Origin: Closterium sp. NIES-65
Lineage: Eukaryota; Streptophyta; Zygnematophyceae; Desmidiales; Closteriaceae
Direction of reading: 5' to 3'
DNA: 64,000 nucleotides
Assembly (NCBI GenBank): GCA_948144175.1
Contig: CANXME010000243.1
Coordinates: forward strand, 1-64,000
The notes below the pieces were generated by a model. The model did no database searches. It saw only the letters and a list, made by a program, of their open reading frames with translations, and was not told where the DNA came from. The number at the start of each line of letters is the position of its first letter. Position 1 is the first letter of the stretch. This document shows, one piece after another, positions 13,801-27,312 of this stretch. Both the position numbers and the translations under genes were made by a program.

Positions 13801-16463
13801 TTGTTCTTGCAATTTTGCACACACTAGGCCCTTGTTCCAGCAATTTTGCACACGCTAGGCTTTAATTCTTGCTCTTTTGCACACGCTAGGCCCCTGTTCT
13901 TGCATTTTTGCACGCAAGAGGCCCTTGTTTTTGCAATTTTGCACATGCTAGGCCCTTGTTCTTGCAATTTTGCACACGCTAGGCCCTTGTTCTTGCAAGG
14001 TTGCACACGCTAGGCCCTTGTTTTTGCAATTTTCCACACGCTAGGCCCTTGTTCTTGCTATTTTGCACTCGCTAGGCCCTTGTTTTTGCAATTTTGCACA
14101 CGCTTGTTCTTGCAATGTTGCACACACTAGGCCCTTGTTCTCGCAATTTTCCACACGCTAGGCCTTTGTTCTTGCAAATTTGCACACTCTAGGCCCTTGT
14201 TTTTTCTATTTTGCACATGCTAGGCCCTTGTTCTTGCTATTTTGCATTCGCTAGGCCCTTGTTCTTGCAATTTTGCACTTGCTAGGCCCTTGTTCTTCCT
14301 GTTTTGCACATGGTAGGCCCTTGTTCTTGCAATTTTACACACGCTAGGCCCTTGTTCCTGGAATTTTGCATACGCTAGGCTCTTGTTCTTGCTATTCTGC
14401 ACTCGCTAGGCCCTTATTCTTGCTTTTTTGCACTCGCTAGGCCCTTGTTCTTGCAATTTTGCACACGCTAGGCCCTTGTTCTTGCAAGGTTGCACACGCT
14501 AGGCCCTTGTTCTTGCAATTTTCCACACGCTAGGCCCTTGTTCTTGCTATTTTGCACTCGCTAGGCCCTTGTTCTTGCAATTTTGCACACGCTTGTTCTT
14601 GCAATGTTGCACACACTAGGCCCTTGTTCTAGCAATTTTCCACACGCTAGGCCCTTGTTCTTGCAATTTTGCACACTCTAGGCCCTTGTTCTTGCAATTT
14701 TGCACACTCTAGGCCCTTGTTCTTGCAATTTTGCACACGCTTGTTCTTGCAACGTTGCACACACTAGGCCCTTGTTCTTGCAATTTTCCACACGGTAGGC
14801 CCTTGTTCTTGCTATTTTGCACTCGCTAGGCCCTTGTTCTTGCAATTTTGTACACGCTTGTTCTTGCAATGTTGCACACACTAGGCCCTTGTTCTTGCAA
14901 TTTTCCACACGCTAGGCCCTTGTTCTTGCAATTTTGCACACACTAGGCCCTTGTTCCAGCAATTTTGCACACGCTAGGCTCTAATTCTTGCATTTTTGCA
15001 CACGCTAGGCCCCTGTTCTTGCATTTTTGCACGCAAGAGGCCCTTGTTTTTGCAATTTTGCACATGCTAGGCCCTTGTTCTTGCAATTTTGCACACGCTA
15101 GGCCCTTGTTCTTGCATTTTTGCACTCGCTAGGCCCTTGTTCTTGAAATTTTGCATACGCTTGGCCCTTCTTTTTGCAATTTTGCACATGCTAGGCCCTT
15201 GTTCATGCTAATTTGCACATAATTGGCCCTTGTTCTTGCATTTTTGCACACACTAGGCCCTTGTTCTTGCAATTTTGCACATGCTAGGCACTTGTTGATG
15301 CTATTTTGCAGATAATTGGCCCTTGTTCTTGCAATTTTGCACACACTAGGCCCTTGTTCTTGCATTTTTGGACACGCTAGGCCCTTGTTCTTGCAATTTT
15401 GCACACGCTAGGCCCTTGTTCTTGCAATTTTGCATATGCTAGGCCCTTGTTCTTTCAAATTTGCACACGCTAGGCCCTTGTTCTTGCAATTTTGCACATG
15501 CTATTCTTGCAATTTTGCCCACTCTAGGCCCTTGTTCTTTCTATTTTGCACATGCTAGGCCCTTATTCTTGCTATTTTGCATTTGCTAGGCCCTTGTTCT
15601 TGCAATTTTGCACTTGCTAGGCCCTTGTTCTTCCTGTTTTGCACATGGTAGGCCCTTGTTCTTGCAATTTTAGACACGCTAGGCCCTTGTTCCTGGAATT
15701 TTGCATACGTTAGGCTCTTGTTCTTGCTATTCTGCAGTCGTTAGGCCCTTGTTCTTGCTATTTTGCACTCGCTAGGCCCTTGTTCTTGCAATTTTGCACA
15801 CGCTAGGCCCTTGTTCTTGCAAGGTTGCACACGCTAGGCCCTTGTTCTTGCAATTTTCCACACGCTAGGCCCTTGTTCTTGCTATTTTGCACTCGCTAGG
15901 CCCTTGTTCTTCCAATTTTGCACACGCTTGTTCTTGCAATGTTGCACACACTAGGCCCTTGTTCTTGCAATTTTCCACACGCTAGGCCCTTGTTCTTGCA
16001 ATTTTGCACACACTAGGCCCTTGTTCCAGCAATTTTGCACACGCTAGGCTCTAATTCTTGCTATTTTGCACACGCTAGGCCCCTGTTCTTGCATTTTTGC
16101 ACGCAAGAGGCCCTTGTTTTTGCAATTTTGCACATGCTAGGCCCTTGTTCTTGAAATTTTGCATACGCTTGGCCCTTGTTTTTGCTATTTTGCACATGCT
16201 AGGCCCTTGTTCATGCTATTTTGCACATAATTGGCCCTTGTTCTTGCAATTTTGCACACGCTAGGCCCTTGTTCTTGCATTTTTGCACACGCTAGGCCCT
16301 TGTTCTTGCATTTTTGCACATGCTAGGCCCTTGTTCTTGAAATTTTGCATACGCTTGGCCCTTGTTTTTGCTATTTTGCACATGCTAGGCCCTTGTTCAT
16401 GCTATTTTGCACATAATTGGCCCTTGTTCTTGCAATTTTGCACACGCTAGGCCCTTGTTCTTG
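8190..16463. repeat. 4,120-bp higher-order tandem duplication in the satellite
   Basis: About 8190-12310 is followed directly by a near-identical copy at about 12310-16463, with a constant offset of 4,120 bp. Variant units and even the odd truncated ones repeat in the same order. I noticed one substitution (C at 9965, T at 14085). The copies diverge after 16463. The near identity implies a very recent unequal exchange or amplification involving about 133 monomers at once. Confidence 0.9.
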
Positions 16464-17849
16464 TATTTTTGCACACGCTAGGCCCTTGTTCTTGCAATTT
16501 TGCACACGCTAGGCCCTTGTTCTTGCAATTTTGCATACGCTAGGCCCTTGTTCTTTCAATTTTGCACACGCTAGGCCCTTGTTCTTGCAATTTTGCACAT
16601 GCTATTCTTGCAATTTTGCACACTCTAGGCCCTTGTTCTTTCTATTTTGCACATGCTAGGCCCTTGTTCTTGCTATTTTGCATTCGCTAGGCCCTTGTTC
16701 TTGCAATTTTGCACTTACTAGGCCCTTGTTCTTCCTGTTTTGCACATGGTAGGCCCTTGTTCTTGCACTTTTACACACGCTAGGCCCTTGTTCCTGGAAT
16801 TTTGCATACGCTAGGCTCTTGTTCTTGCTATTCTGCAGTCGTTAGGCCCTTGTTCTTGCTATTTTGCACTCGCTAGGCCCTTGTTCTTGCAATTTTGCAC
16901 ACGCTAGGCCCTTGTTCTTGCAAGGTTGCACACGCTAGGCCCTTGTTCTTGCAATTTTCCACAAGCTAGGCCCTTGTTCTTTCTATTTTGCACTCGCTAG
17001 GCCCTTGTTCTTGCAATTTTGCACACGCTTGTTCTTGCAATGTTGCACACACTAGGCCCTTGTTCTTGCAATTTTCCACACGCTAGGCCCTTGTTCTTGC
17101 AATTTTGCACACACTAGGCCCTTGTTCCAGCAATTTTGCACACGCTAGGCTCTAATTCTTGCTATTTTGCACACGCTAGGCCCCTGTTCTTGCATTTTTG
17201 CACGCAAGAGGCCCTTGTTTTTGCAATTTTGCACATGCTAGGCCCTTGTTCTTGCAATTTTGCACACGCTAGGCTCTTGTTCTTGCATTTTTCCACACGC
17301 TAGGCCCTTGTTCTTGAAATTTTGCATACGCTTGGCCCTTGTTTTTGCTATTTTGCACATGCTAGGCCCTTGTTCATGCTATTTTGCACATAATTGGCCC
17401 TTGTTCTTGCAATTTTGCACACGCTAGGCCCTTGTTCTTGCATTTTTGCACACGCTAGGCCCTTGTTCTTGCAATTTTGCACACGCTAGGCCCTTGTTCT
17501 TGCATTTATGCACACGCTAGGCCCTTGTACTTGAACTTTTGCATACGCTTGGCCCTTGTTCTTGCTATTTTGCACACGTTAGGCCCTTGTTGATGCTATT
17601 TTGCACATAATTGGCCCTTGTTCTTGCAATTTTGCACACGCTAGGCCCTTTTTCTTGCATTTTTGGACACGCTAGGCCCTTGTTCTTGCAATTTTGCACA
17701 CGCTAGGCCCTTGTTCTTGCAATTTTGCATACGCTAGGCCCTTGTTCTTTCAATTTTGCACACGCTAGGCCCTTGTTTTTGCAATTTTGCACATGCTATT
17801 CTTGCAATTTTGCACACTCTAGGCCCTTGTTCTTTCTATTTTGCACATG

Positions 17850-20800
17850 CTAGGCCCTTGTTCTTGCTATTTTGCATTCGCTAGGCCCTTGTTCTTGCAA
17901 TTTTGCACTTGTTAGGCCCTTGTTCTTCCTGTTTTGCACATGGTAGGCCCTTGTTCTTGCAATTTTACTCACGCTAGGCCCTTGTTCCTGGAATTTTGCA
18001 TACGCTAGGCTCTTGTTCTTGCTATTCTGCACTCGCTAGACCCTTGTTCTTGCTTTTTTGCACTCGCTAGGCCCTTGTTCTTGCAATTTTGCACACGCTA
18101 AGCCCTTGTTCTTGCGATGTTGCACACGCTAGGCCCTTGTTCTTGCAATTTTGCACACGCTAGGCCCTTGTTCTTGCAATTTTGCACACGCTACGCCCTT
18201 GTTCCAGCAATTTTGCACACGCTAGGCTCTTGTTCTTGCTATTCTGCACTCGCTAGGCCCTTGTTCTTGCAATTTTGCACACGCTAGGCCCTTGTTCTTG
18301 CAAGGTTGCACACGCTAGGCCCTTGTTCTTGCAATTTTCCACACGCTAGGCCCTTGTTCTTGCTATTTTGCACTCGCTAGGCCCTTGTTCTTCCAATTTT
18401 GCACACGCTTGTTCTTGCAATGTTGCACACACTAGGCCCTTGTTCTTGCAATTTTCCACACGCTAGGCCCTTGTTCTTGCAATTTTGCACACACTAGGCC
18501 CTTGTTCCAGCAATTTTGCACACGCTAGGCTCTAATTCTTGCTATTTTGCACACGCTACGCCCCTGTTCTTGCATTTTTGCACGCAAGAGGCCCTTGTTT
18601 TTGCAATTTTGCACATGCTAGGCCCTTGTTCTTGCAATTTTGCACACGCTAGGCCCTTGTTCTTGCATTTTTGCACATGCTAGGCCCTTGTTCTTGAAAT
18701 TTTGCATACGCTTGGCCCTTGTTTTTGCTATTTTGCACATGCTAGGCCCTTGTTCATGCTATTTTGCACATAATTGGCCCTTGTTCTTGCAGTTTTGCAC
18801 ACGCTAGGCCCTTGTTCTTGCATTTTTGCACACGCTAGGCCCTTGTTCTTGCAATTTTGCACACGCTAGGCCCTTGTTCTTGCAATTTTGCATACGCTAG
18901 GCCCTTGTTCTTTCAATTTTGCACACGCTAGGCCCTTGTTCTTGCAATTTTGCACATGCTATTCTTGCAATTTTGCGCACTCTAGGCCCTTGTTCTTTCT
19001 ATTTTGCACATGCTAGGCCCTTGTTCTTGCTATTTTGCATTCGCTAAGCCCTTGTTCTTGCAATTTTGCACTTACTAGGCCCTTGTTCTTCCTGTTTTGC
19101 ACATGGTAGGCCCTTGTTCTTGCACTTTTACGCACACTAGGCCCTTGTTCCTGGAATTTTGCATACGCTAGGCTCTTGTTCTTGCTATTCTGCAGTCGTT
19201 AGGCCCTTGTTCTTGCTATTTTGCACTCGCTAGGCCCTTGTTCTTGCAATTTTGCACACGCTAGGCCCTTGTTCTTGCAAGGTTGCACGCGCTAGGCCCT
19301 TGTTCTTGCATTTATGCACACGCTAGGCCCTTGTTCTTGCAATTTTGCACACGCTAGGCCCTTGTTCTTGCATTTTTGCACACGCTAGGCCCTTGTTCTT
19401 GCAATGTTGCACACGCTAGGCCCTTGTACTTGAACTTTTGCATACGCTTGGCCCTTGTTCTTGCTATTTTGCACACGTTAGGCCCTTGTTGATGCTATTT
19501 TGCACATAATTGGCCCTTGTTCTTGCAATTTTGCACACGCTAGGCCCTTGTTCTTGCATTTTTGGACACGCAAGGCCCTTGTTCTTGCAATTTTGCACAC
19601 GCTAGGCCCTTGTTCTTGCAATTTTGCATACGCTAGGCCCTTGTTCTTTCAATTTTGCACACGCTAGGCCCTTGTTTTTGCAATTTTGCACATGCTATTC
19701 TTGCAATTTTGCACACTCTAGGCCCTTGTTCTTTCTATTTTGCACATGCTAGGCCCTTTTTCTTGCTATTTTGCATTCGCTAGGCCCTTGTTCTTGCAAT
19801 TTTGCACTTGTTAGGCCCTTGTTCTTCCTGTTTTGCACATGGTAGGCCCTTGTTCTTGCAATTTTACTCACGCTAGGCCCTTGTTCCTGGAATTTTGCAT
19901 ACGCTAGGCTCTTGTTCTTGCTATTCTGCACTCGATAGGCCCTTGTTCTTGCTTTTTTGCACTCGCTAGGCCCTTGTTCTTGCAATTTTGCACACGCTAA
20001 GCCCTTGTTCTTGCAATTTTGCACACGCTAGGCCCTTGTTCTTGCAATTTTGCACACGCTACGCCCTTGTTCCAGCAATTTTGCACACGCTAGGCTCTTG
20101 TTCTTGCTATTCTGCACACGCTTGGCCCTTGTTCTTGCAATTTTGCACACGCTAAGTCCTTGTTCTTGCGATGTGGCACACGCTAGGCCCTTGTTCTTGC
20201 AATTTTGCACACGCTAGGCCCTTGTTCCAGCAATTTTGCACACGCTATGCTCTTGTTCTTGCTATTGTGCACACGCTAGGCCCTTGTTCTTGCAATTTAG
20301 CACACGCTTGGCCCTTATTCTTGCTATTTTGCACATGCTAGGCCCCTTGTTCTTGCTATTTAGCACACACTAGGCCCTTGTTCTTGCTATTTTGCACATG
20401 CTAGGCCCCTTGTTCTTGCAATTTTGCACACGCTAGCCCCCTGTTCTTTCATTTTTGTACACACTAGGCCCCTGTTCTTGCAATTTTGCACATGCGAGGC
20501 CCTTGTTCTTGCAATTTTGCACACGCTAGGCCCTTGTTCTTGAAATTTCGCATACGCTTGGCCCTTGTTCTTTCAATTTTGCACACGCTAGGCCCTTGTT
20601 CTTGCTATTTTGCACATAATTGGCCCTTGTTCTTGCAATTTTGCACACGCTAGGCCCTTGTTCTTGCAATTTTGCACTTGCTAAGCCCTTGTTCTTGCTA
20701 TTTTGCACATGCTTGGCCCTTGTTCTTGCAATTTTGCACACGCTAGGCCCTTGTTTGTGCAATTTTGCACATGCTAGGCTCTTATTCTTGCTATTCTGCA

Positions 20801-23800
20801 CTCGCTAGGCCCTTGTTCTTGCTATTTTGCACTCGCTAGGTTCTGGTTCTTGCAATTTTGCACACACTAGGCCCTTGTTCTTGCAATTTTGCACACGCTA
20901 GGCCCTTGTTCTTGCAATTTTGCACACGCTAGACCCTTGTTCTTGCAATTTTGCACACGCTAGGCCCTTGTTCCAGCAATTTTGCACACGCTAGGCTCTT
21001 GTTCTTGTTATTCTGCCCACGCTTGGCCCTTGTTCTTGAACTTTTGCACAAGCTAGGCTATTGTTCTTGCTATTCTGCACATGCTAGGCCCTTGTTCTTG
21101 CAATTTCGCATACGCTTGGCCTTTGATCTTGCTATTTTGCACACGCTAGGCCCTTGTTCTTGCTATTTTGCACACGCTAGGCCCTTGTTCTTGCAATTTG
21201 GTACACGCTAGGCCCTAGTTCTTGCTATTTTGTACACGCTTGGCTTTTGTTCTTGCCATTTTGCACATAATTGGCCCTTGTTCTTGCAATTTTGCACACG
21301 CTAGGCCCTTGTTCTTGCATTTTTGCACACGCTAGGCCCATGTTCTTGCAAATTTGCACACGCTAGGCCCTTATTCTTGCAATTTTGCACACGGTAGGCC
21401 CTTGTTCCTGCAATTTTGCACACGCTAGACTCTTGTTCTTGCTATTCTGCACTCGCTAGGCCCTTGTTCCTGCTATTTTGCACTCCCTAGGCCCTTGTTG
21501 TTGCAATTTTGCACACGCTAGGCCCTTGTTCTTGCAATTTTGCACACGCTAGACCCTTGTTCTTGCAATTTTGCACACTCTAGGCCCTTGCTTTTTCTAT
21601 TTTGCACATGCTAGGCCCTTGTTCTTGCTTATTTGTTCGCTAGGCCCTTGTTTTTGCAATTTTGCACTGGCTAGGCCCATGTTCTTGCTATTTTGCACAT
21701 GCTAGGCCCTTGTTCTTGCTATTTTGCACTCGCTAGGCCCCTGTTATTGCTATTTTGCACTTGCTGGGCCCTTGTTCCTGCAATTTTGCACTTGCTAGGC
21801 CCTTATTCTTGCTATTTTGCACATGCTAGGCCCGTATTGTTGCAATTTTGCACACGCTAGGCCCTTGTTCCTGCAATTTTGCACACGCTAGGCTTTTGTT
21901 CTTGCTATTCTGCAATCGTTAGGCCCTTGTTCTTGCTATTTTGCACTCGCTAGGCCCTTGTTCTTGCAATTTTGCACACGCTAGGCCCTTGTTCTTGCAT
22001 TGTTGCACACGCTAGGCCCTTGTTCTTGTAATTTTCCACACGCTAGGCCCTTGTTCTTGCTATTTTGCACTCGCTAGGCCCTTGTTCTTGCAATTTTGCA
22101 CACGCTTGTTCTTGCAATGTTGCACACACTAGGCCCTTGTTCTTGCAATTTTCCACACGCTAGGCCCTTGTTCTTGCAATTTTGCACACACTAGGCCCTT
22201 GTTCCAGCAATTTTGCACACGCTAGGCTCTAATTCTTGCTATTTTGCATACGCTAGGCCCCTGTTCTTGCATTTTTGCACGCAAGAGGCCCTTGTTTTTG
22301 CAATTTTGCACATGCTAGGCCCTTGTTCTTGCAATTTTGCACACGCTAGGCCCTTGTTCTTGCATTTTTGCACACGCTAGGCCCTTTTCTTGCAATTTTG
22401 CACACGCTAGGCCCTTGTTCTTGCATTTATGCACACGCTAGGCCTTTGTACTTGGACTTTTGCATACGCTTGGCCCTTGTTCTTGCTATTTTGCACACGT
22501 TAGGCCCTTGTTGATGCTATTTTGCACATAATTGGCCCTTGTTCTTGCAATTTTGCACACGCTAGGCCCTTGTTCTTGCATTTTTGGACACGCTAGGCCC
22601 TTGTTCTTGCAATTTTGCACACGCTAGGCCCTTGTTCTTGCAATTTTGCATACGCTAGGCCCTTGTTCTTTCAATTTTGCACACGCTAGGCCCTTGTTCT
22701 TGCGATTTTGCACATGCTATTCTTGCAATTTTGCACACTCTAGGCCCTTGTTCTTTCTATTTTGCACATGCTAGGCCCTTGTTCTTGCTATTTTGAATTC
22801 GCTAGGCCCTTGTTCTTGCAATTTTGCACTTGCTAGGCCCTTGTTCTTCCTGTTTTGCACATGGTAGGCCCTTGTTCTTGCAATTTTACTCACGCTAGGC
22901 CCTTGTTCCTGGAATTTTGCATACGCTAGGCTCTTGTTCTTGCTATTCTGCACTCGCTAGGCCCTTGTTCTTGCTTTTTTGCACTCGCTAGTCCCTTGTT
23001 CTTGCAATTTTGCACACGCTAAGCCCTTGTTCTTGCGAGGTTGCACACGCTAGGCCCTTGTTCTTGCAATTTTGCACACGCTAGGCCCTTGTTCCAGCAA
23101 TTTTGCACACGCTAGGCTCTTGTTCTTGCTATTCTGCACACGCTTGGCCCTTGTTCTTGCAATTTTGCACACGCTAAGCCCTTGTTCTTGCGATGTTGCA
23201 CACGCTAGGCCCTTGTTCTTGCAATTTTGCACACGCTAGGCCCTTGTTCCAGCAATTTTGCACACGCTAGGCTCTTGTTCTTGCTATTGTGCACACGCTA
23301 TGCCCTTGTTCTTGCAATTTTGTACACGCTTGGCCCTTGTTATTGCTATTTTGCACATGCTAGGCCCCTTGTTCTTGCTATTTAGCACACACTAGGCCCT
23401 TGTTCTTGCAATTTTGCACACACTAGCCCCTTGTTCTTTCTATTTTGCACACGCTAGGCCCCTGTTCTTTCATTTTTGTACACACTAGGCCCTTGTTCTT
23501 GCAATTTTGCACATGCGAGGCCCTTGTTCTTGCAATTTTGCACACGCTAGGCCCTTGTTCTTGAAATTTCGCATACGCTTGGCCCTTGTTCTTTCAATTT
23601 TGCACACGCTAGGCCCTTGTTCTTGCTATTTTACACATAATTGGCCCTTGTTTTCGCAATTTTGCACACACTAGGCCCTTGTTCTTGCAATTTTGCACTT
23701 GCTGGGCCCTTGTTCTTGCTATTTTGCACATGCTTGGCCCTTGTTCTTGCAATTTTGCCCACGCTAGGCCCTTGTTTGTGCCATTTTGCACATGCTAGGC

Positions 23801-24240
23801 TCTTATTCTTGCTATTCTGCACTGGCTAGGCCCTTGTTCTTGCTATTTTACACTCGCTAGGTTCTGGTTCTTGCAATTTTGCACACACTAGGCCCTTGTT
23901 CTTGCAATTTTGCACACGCTAGGCCCTTGTTCTTGCAATTTTGCACACGCTAGTCCCTTGTTCTTGCAATTTTGCACACACTAGGCCCTTGTTCTTGCAA
24001 TTTTGCACACGCTAGGCTCTTGTTCTTGTTACTCTGCACACGCTTGGCCCTTGTTGTTGAACTTTTGCACATGCTAGGCTATTGTTCTTGCTATTCTGCA
24101 CATGCTAGGCCCTTGTTCTTGCAATTTCGCACACGCTTGGCCCTTGTTCTTGCTATTTTGCACACGCTAGGCCCTTGTTCTTGCTATTTTGCACACGCTA
24201 GGCCCTTGTTCCTGCAATTTGGTACACGCTAGACCCTAGT
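17850..24240. repeat. ~3,021-bp higher-order duplication
   Basis: The variant order at about 20028-21211 recurs at 23050-24232 with an offset of 3,021-3,022 bp and scattered substitutions. A further partial copy of the same block, with an offset near 1,990 bp, links 17850 with about 19840. Confidence 0.7.
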
Positions 24241-25911
24241 TCTTGCTATTTTGTACACGCTTGGCTTTTGTTCTTGCCATTTTGCACATAATTGGCCCTT
24301 GTTCTTGCAATTTTGGAAACGCTAGGCCCTTGTTCTTGCATTTTTGCACACGCTAGGCCCATGTTCTTGCAATTTTGCACACGCTAGGCCCTTATTCTTG
24401 CAATTTGCACACGGTAGGCCCTTGTTCCTGCAATTTTGCACACGCTAGATTCTTGTTCTTGCTATTCTGGACTCGCTAGGCCCTTGTTCCTGCTATTTTG
24501 CACTCGTTAGGCCCTTGTTCTTGCAATTTTGCACAAGCTAGGCCCTTGTTCTTGCAATTTTGCACACGCTAGGCCCTTGTTCTTGCAATTTTGCACTCTC
24601 TAGGCCCTTGTTCTTTCTATTTTGCACATGCCATTCTTGGAATTTTGCACACTCTAGGCCCTTGCTCTTTCTATTTTGCACATGCTAGGCCCTTGTTCTT
24701 GCTATTTTGCACTCGCTAGGCCCTTGTTTTTGCAATTTTGCATTGGCTAGGCCGATGTTTTTGCTATTTTGCACATGCTAGGCCCTTGTTCTTGCTATTT
24801 TGCACTCGCTAGGCCCTTGTTTTTGCTATTTTGCACTTGCTCGGCCCTTGTTCCTGAAATTTTGCACTTGCTAGGCCCTAATTCTTGCTATTTTGCACAT
24901 GCTAGGCCCTTATTGTTGCAATTTTGCACACGCTAGGCCCTTGTTCCTGCAATTTTGCACACGCTAGGCTCTTGTTCTTGCTATTATGCAGTCGTTAGGC
25001 CCTTGTTCTTGCTATTTTGCCCTCGCTAGGCCCTTGTTCTTGCAATTTTGCACACGCTAGGCCCTTGTTCTTGCAATGTTGCACACGCTAGGCCCTTGTT
25101 CTTGCAATTTTCCACACGCTAGGCCCTTGTTCTTGCTATTTTGCACTCGCTAGGCCCTTGTTCTTGCAATTTTGCACACGCTTGTTCTTGCAATGTTGCA
25201 CACGCTAGGCCCTTGTTCTTGCAATTTTCTACACGCTACGCCCTTGTTCTTGCAATTTTGCACACACTAGGCCCTTGTTCCAGCAATTTTGCACACGCTA
25301 GGCTCTTGTTCTTGCTATTTTGCACACGCTAGGCCCCTGTTCTTGCATTTTTGCACGCAAGAGGCCCTTGTTCTTGCAATTTTGCACATGCTAGGCCCTT
25401 GTTCTTGCAATTTTGCACACGCTAGGCCCTTGTTCTTGCATTTTTGCACACGCTAGGCCCTTGTTCTTGAAATTTTGCATACGCTTGGCCCTTGTTCTTG
25501 CTATTTTGCACACGCTAGGTCCTTGTTCATGCTATTTTGCACATAATTGGCCCTTGTTCTTGCAATTTTGCACACGATAGGCCCTTGTTCTTGCAATTTT
25601 GCACATGCTAGGCCCTTGTTCTTGCAACTTTGCATACGCTAGGCCCTTGTTCTTGCAATTTTGCACACGCTTGGCCCTTGTTCTTGCAATTTTGCATAAG
25701 CTAGGCCCTTGTTCCTGCAATTTTGCATACGCTAGGCTCTTATTCTAGCTATTCTTCATACGCTTGGCCCTTGTTCTTGAAATTTTGCACATGCTAGGCT
25801 CTTGTTCTTCCTATTCTGCACTCGCTAGGCCCTTGTTCTTGCAATTTTTCACATGCTTGGCCCTTGTTCTTGCTATTTTGCACACGCTAGGCCCTTGTTC
25901 TTGCTATTTTG

Positions 25912-26450
25912 CCAAGCGAGCAAGGGCGTGGGATGTTTGCGAGCATCGTCGGCCATCGGCGCTCGCGAATGAAGAGCGCCCGCTGCAGTTCCTGCTCATG
26001 TGAGGATAATTCCATGGTTTGGGTGTAAAAGCGTTTGTTCCGAGCGTTTTTCTTCCACCGGGTCACGTGGTTGCGCTTGTGTGGTCCTATTACCAAGCCA
26101 CCAAGGGCGTTGGAGGGGTGGGAACATCATCGGTCATATGCGCTCTCGAATCAAGAGCGCCCGGTGCACTTCCTGCACATGTGCGGATCCTTTTGCGTTT
26201 TGGGGTTGGAAGTGCTCGTTACGAGCGTTTTTCTTCCGCCGGGTCACGTGGCTGCGCTTGTCTGGTAGTATTACCAAGCCAGCAAGGGCGTGGGAGGGCA
26301 GCGGTCATCGGCGCTCGTGAATGAAGAGCGTCCGCTGCACTTCCTGCACATGTGCTAATCCTTTCGTATTTTGTGCCTGGAAGCGCTCGGTCCGAGCATT
26401 TTTCTTCCGTTGGGTCACGTGGCTGCGCTTGTCTGTGCCTATTCCAGCAC
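25912..26450. repeat. Three tandem copies of a 181-bp unit at the satellite border
   Basis: Copies start near 25912, 26093 and 26274, each with CCAAGC, then CAAGGGCGTGG, then an inverted GCGCTC motif, a CCTGCACATGTG-like stretch and GGGTCACGTGG. The first copy is fused directly to a truncated satellite unit. Overlapping ORFs in several frames are by-products of the repetition. I see no protein family. Confidence 0.85.
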
Positions 26451-26454
26451 ACGG

Positions 26455-26625
26455 ACCTGTGGTAGGACTGGTGCTAAGCACACGCATCTGTGTAGCACTA
26501 CTGTTAAGCACACGCACCTCTGGCAGCACCGATATTCAACACCTCTGGCAGCACCGATATTCAGCACCTGTGGCAGCACCTATGGCAGCAGTACTATTCC
26601 GCACACGCACCTGTGGCAGCACCGG
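26455..26625. repeat. Degenerate short tandem repeat (CACCTGTGGCAGCAC type)
   Basis: An imperfect repeat of about 20-27 bp with the core CACCTGTGGCAGCACCG alternates with TATTCAGCA and TAAGCACACGCA. It has no coding indication. Confidence 0.7.
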
Positions 26626-26795
26626 TGTTTTGCAACGCTGTTGAGTTGAAAGCTTGGATTGAAGCTCGTTTGAAACCCTCGCTCGAGAACCCAACTCGGT
26701 CGCAACCAGGGTTCCGCCCGCTGCAGGAGCAGGGCATCTCTTTGCCTCTGTGGCGGGATCCTTTCCAGAAAAGGCACGCTATGGCCGGCGTCTGA
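26626..26795 (+). CDS. Unrecognised short open segment, possible exon or gene relic
   Basis: A non-repetitive open stretch of about 55 codons starts with an N-A-V-E-L-K-A-W-I-E-A-R-L-K segment and ends at a TGA at 26793-26795. Its composition looks more protein-like than the flanking repeats. I do not recognise a family, and there is no convincing start or splice context. It may be a gene fragment, an exon of an unseen transcript, or chance. Confidence 0.2.
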
Positions 26796-27312
26796 CAAGC
26801 CCTCGATCGTATGTCGTTTTCATTGGGCACTCTGGAGGCGATGAGCCACACTGTCATTTCGCGAATTCATCTCTTCTTCACAAGAGTGGAACCACTTCAC
26901 AAAGAGCTACTGTGTTGAACCAGGATAGAGATTGACATTTTGCGGTCAGTGCACACCCCCCCTTCCCTCTCTTATCCCCCGAAACATATGTGATTTATTA
27001 CCCATAAACGCTCCGGCGCCTAAATCCAGGGGAACATGGTAACACTAATTTCAATCGGTTAAATTGGTAACCAAATTTTCTATGGGCAAATGATTACCAG
27101 TATGTTATCAGTGAGTGTTTGAGTAGCCCACTCAACAGACTTACAGGATACACAAAATCCTAACACGACGACTGCATATCAACAACCCAGTAACATGTCA
27201 GCCTTTAGGGGACTAGCCTTTTGAGTATATCAAGGCACAATTGGCTAGTAAAGAGATGTTCCGGAATCCTAGCAAGCACTCTTCCGGCAGCGACCAAAAG
27301 GCTTCGGCAGTT
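26796..27312. other. Intergenic, nothing recognised
   Basis: An AT-richer stretch downstream of the OST48 stop codon (minus strand). It contains no gene, repeat array or RNA I can identify. It should contain the OST48 3' UTR and polyadenylation region. Confidence 0.5.

Larger units (their letters stand above)
1..25911. repeat. 31-bp satellite array, about 26 kb
   Basis: A continuous head-to-tail array of a 31-bp unit with the core GCTAGGCCCTTGTTCTTGCA, followed by a T/A-rich part and TGCACAC. It holds roughly 830 units and runs off the left edge of the window. Units vary mainly at the CACACG positions (CACTCG, CACATG, CATACG) and by short deletions such as CTAGGCCCTTCTTGC. Because 31 is not divisible by three, each strand cycles through all frames. 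The CTAG gives a stop about every 93 bases, and where it is mutated spurious ORFs of 60-91 codons appear. I see no gene, no spacer structure and no transposon end inside. It could be centromeric, pericentromeric or subtelomeric satellite; the sequence alone does not say which. Confidence 0.97.

Noticed and set aside
1..25911. Dozens of ORFs of 60-91 codons with a 31-residue repeat (C-K-N-K-G-L-A-C-A-K type)
   Set aside because: They follow from a 31-bp unit read over three frames (93 nt) and appear only where the CTAG stop is mutated. There is no start context, splice signal or selection pattern.
1..25911. CRISPR array
   Set aside because: The units are directly abutting with no unique spacers, there are no cas genes, and the genome is eukaryotic.
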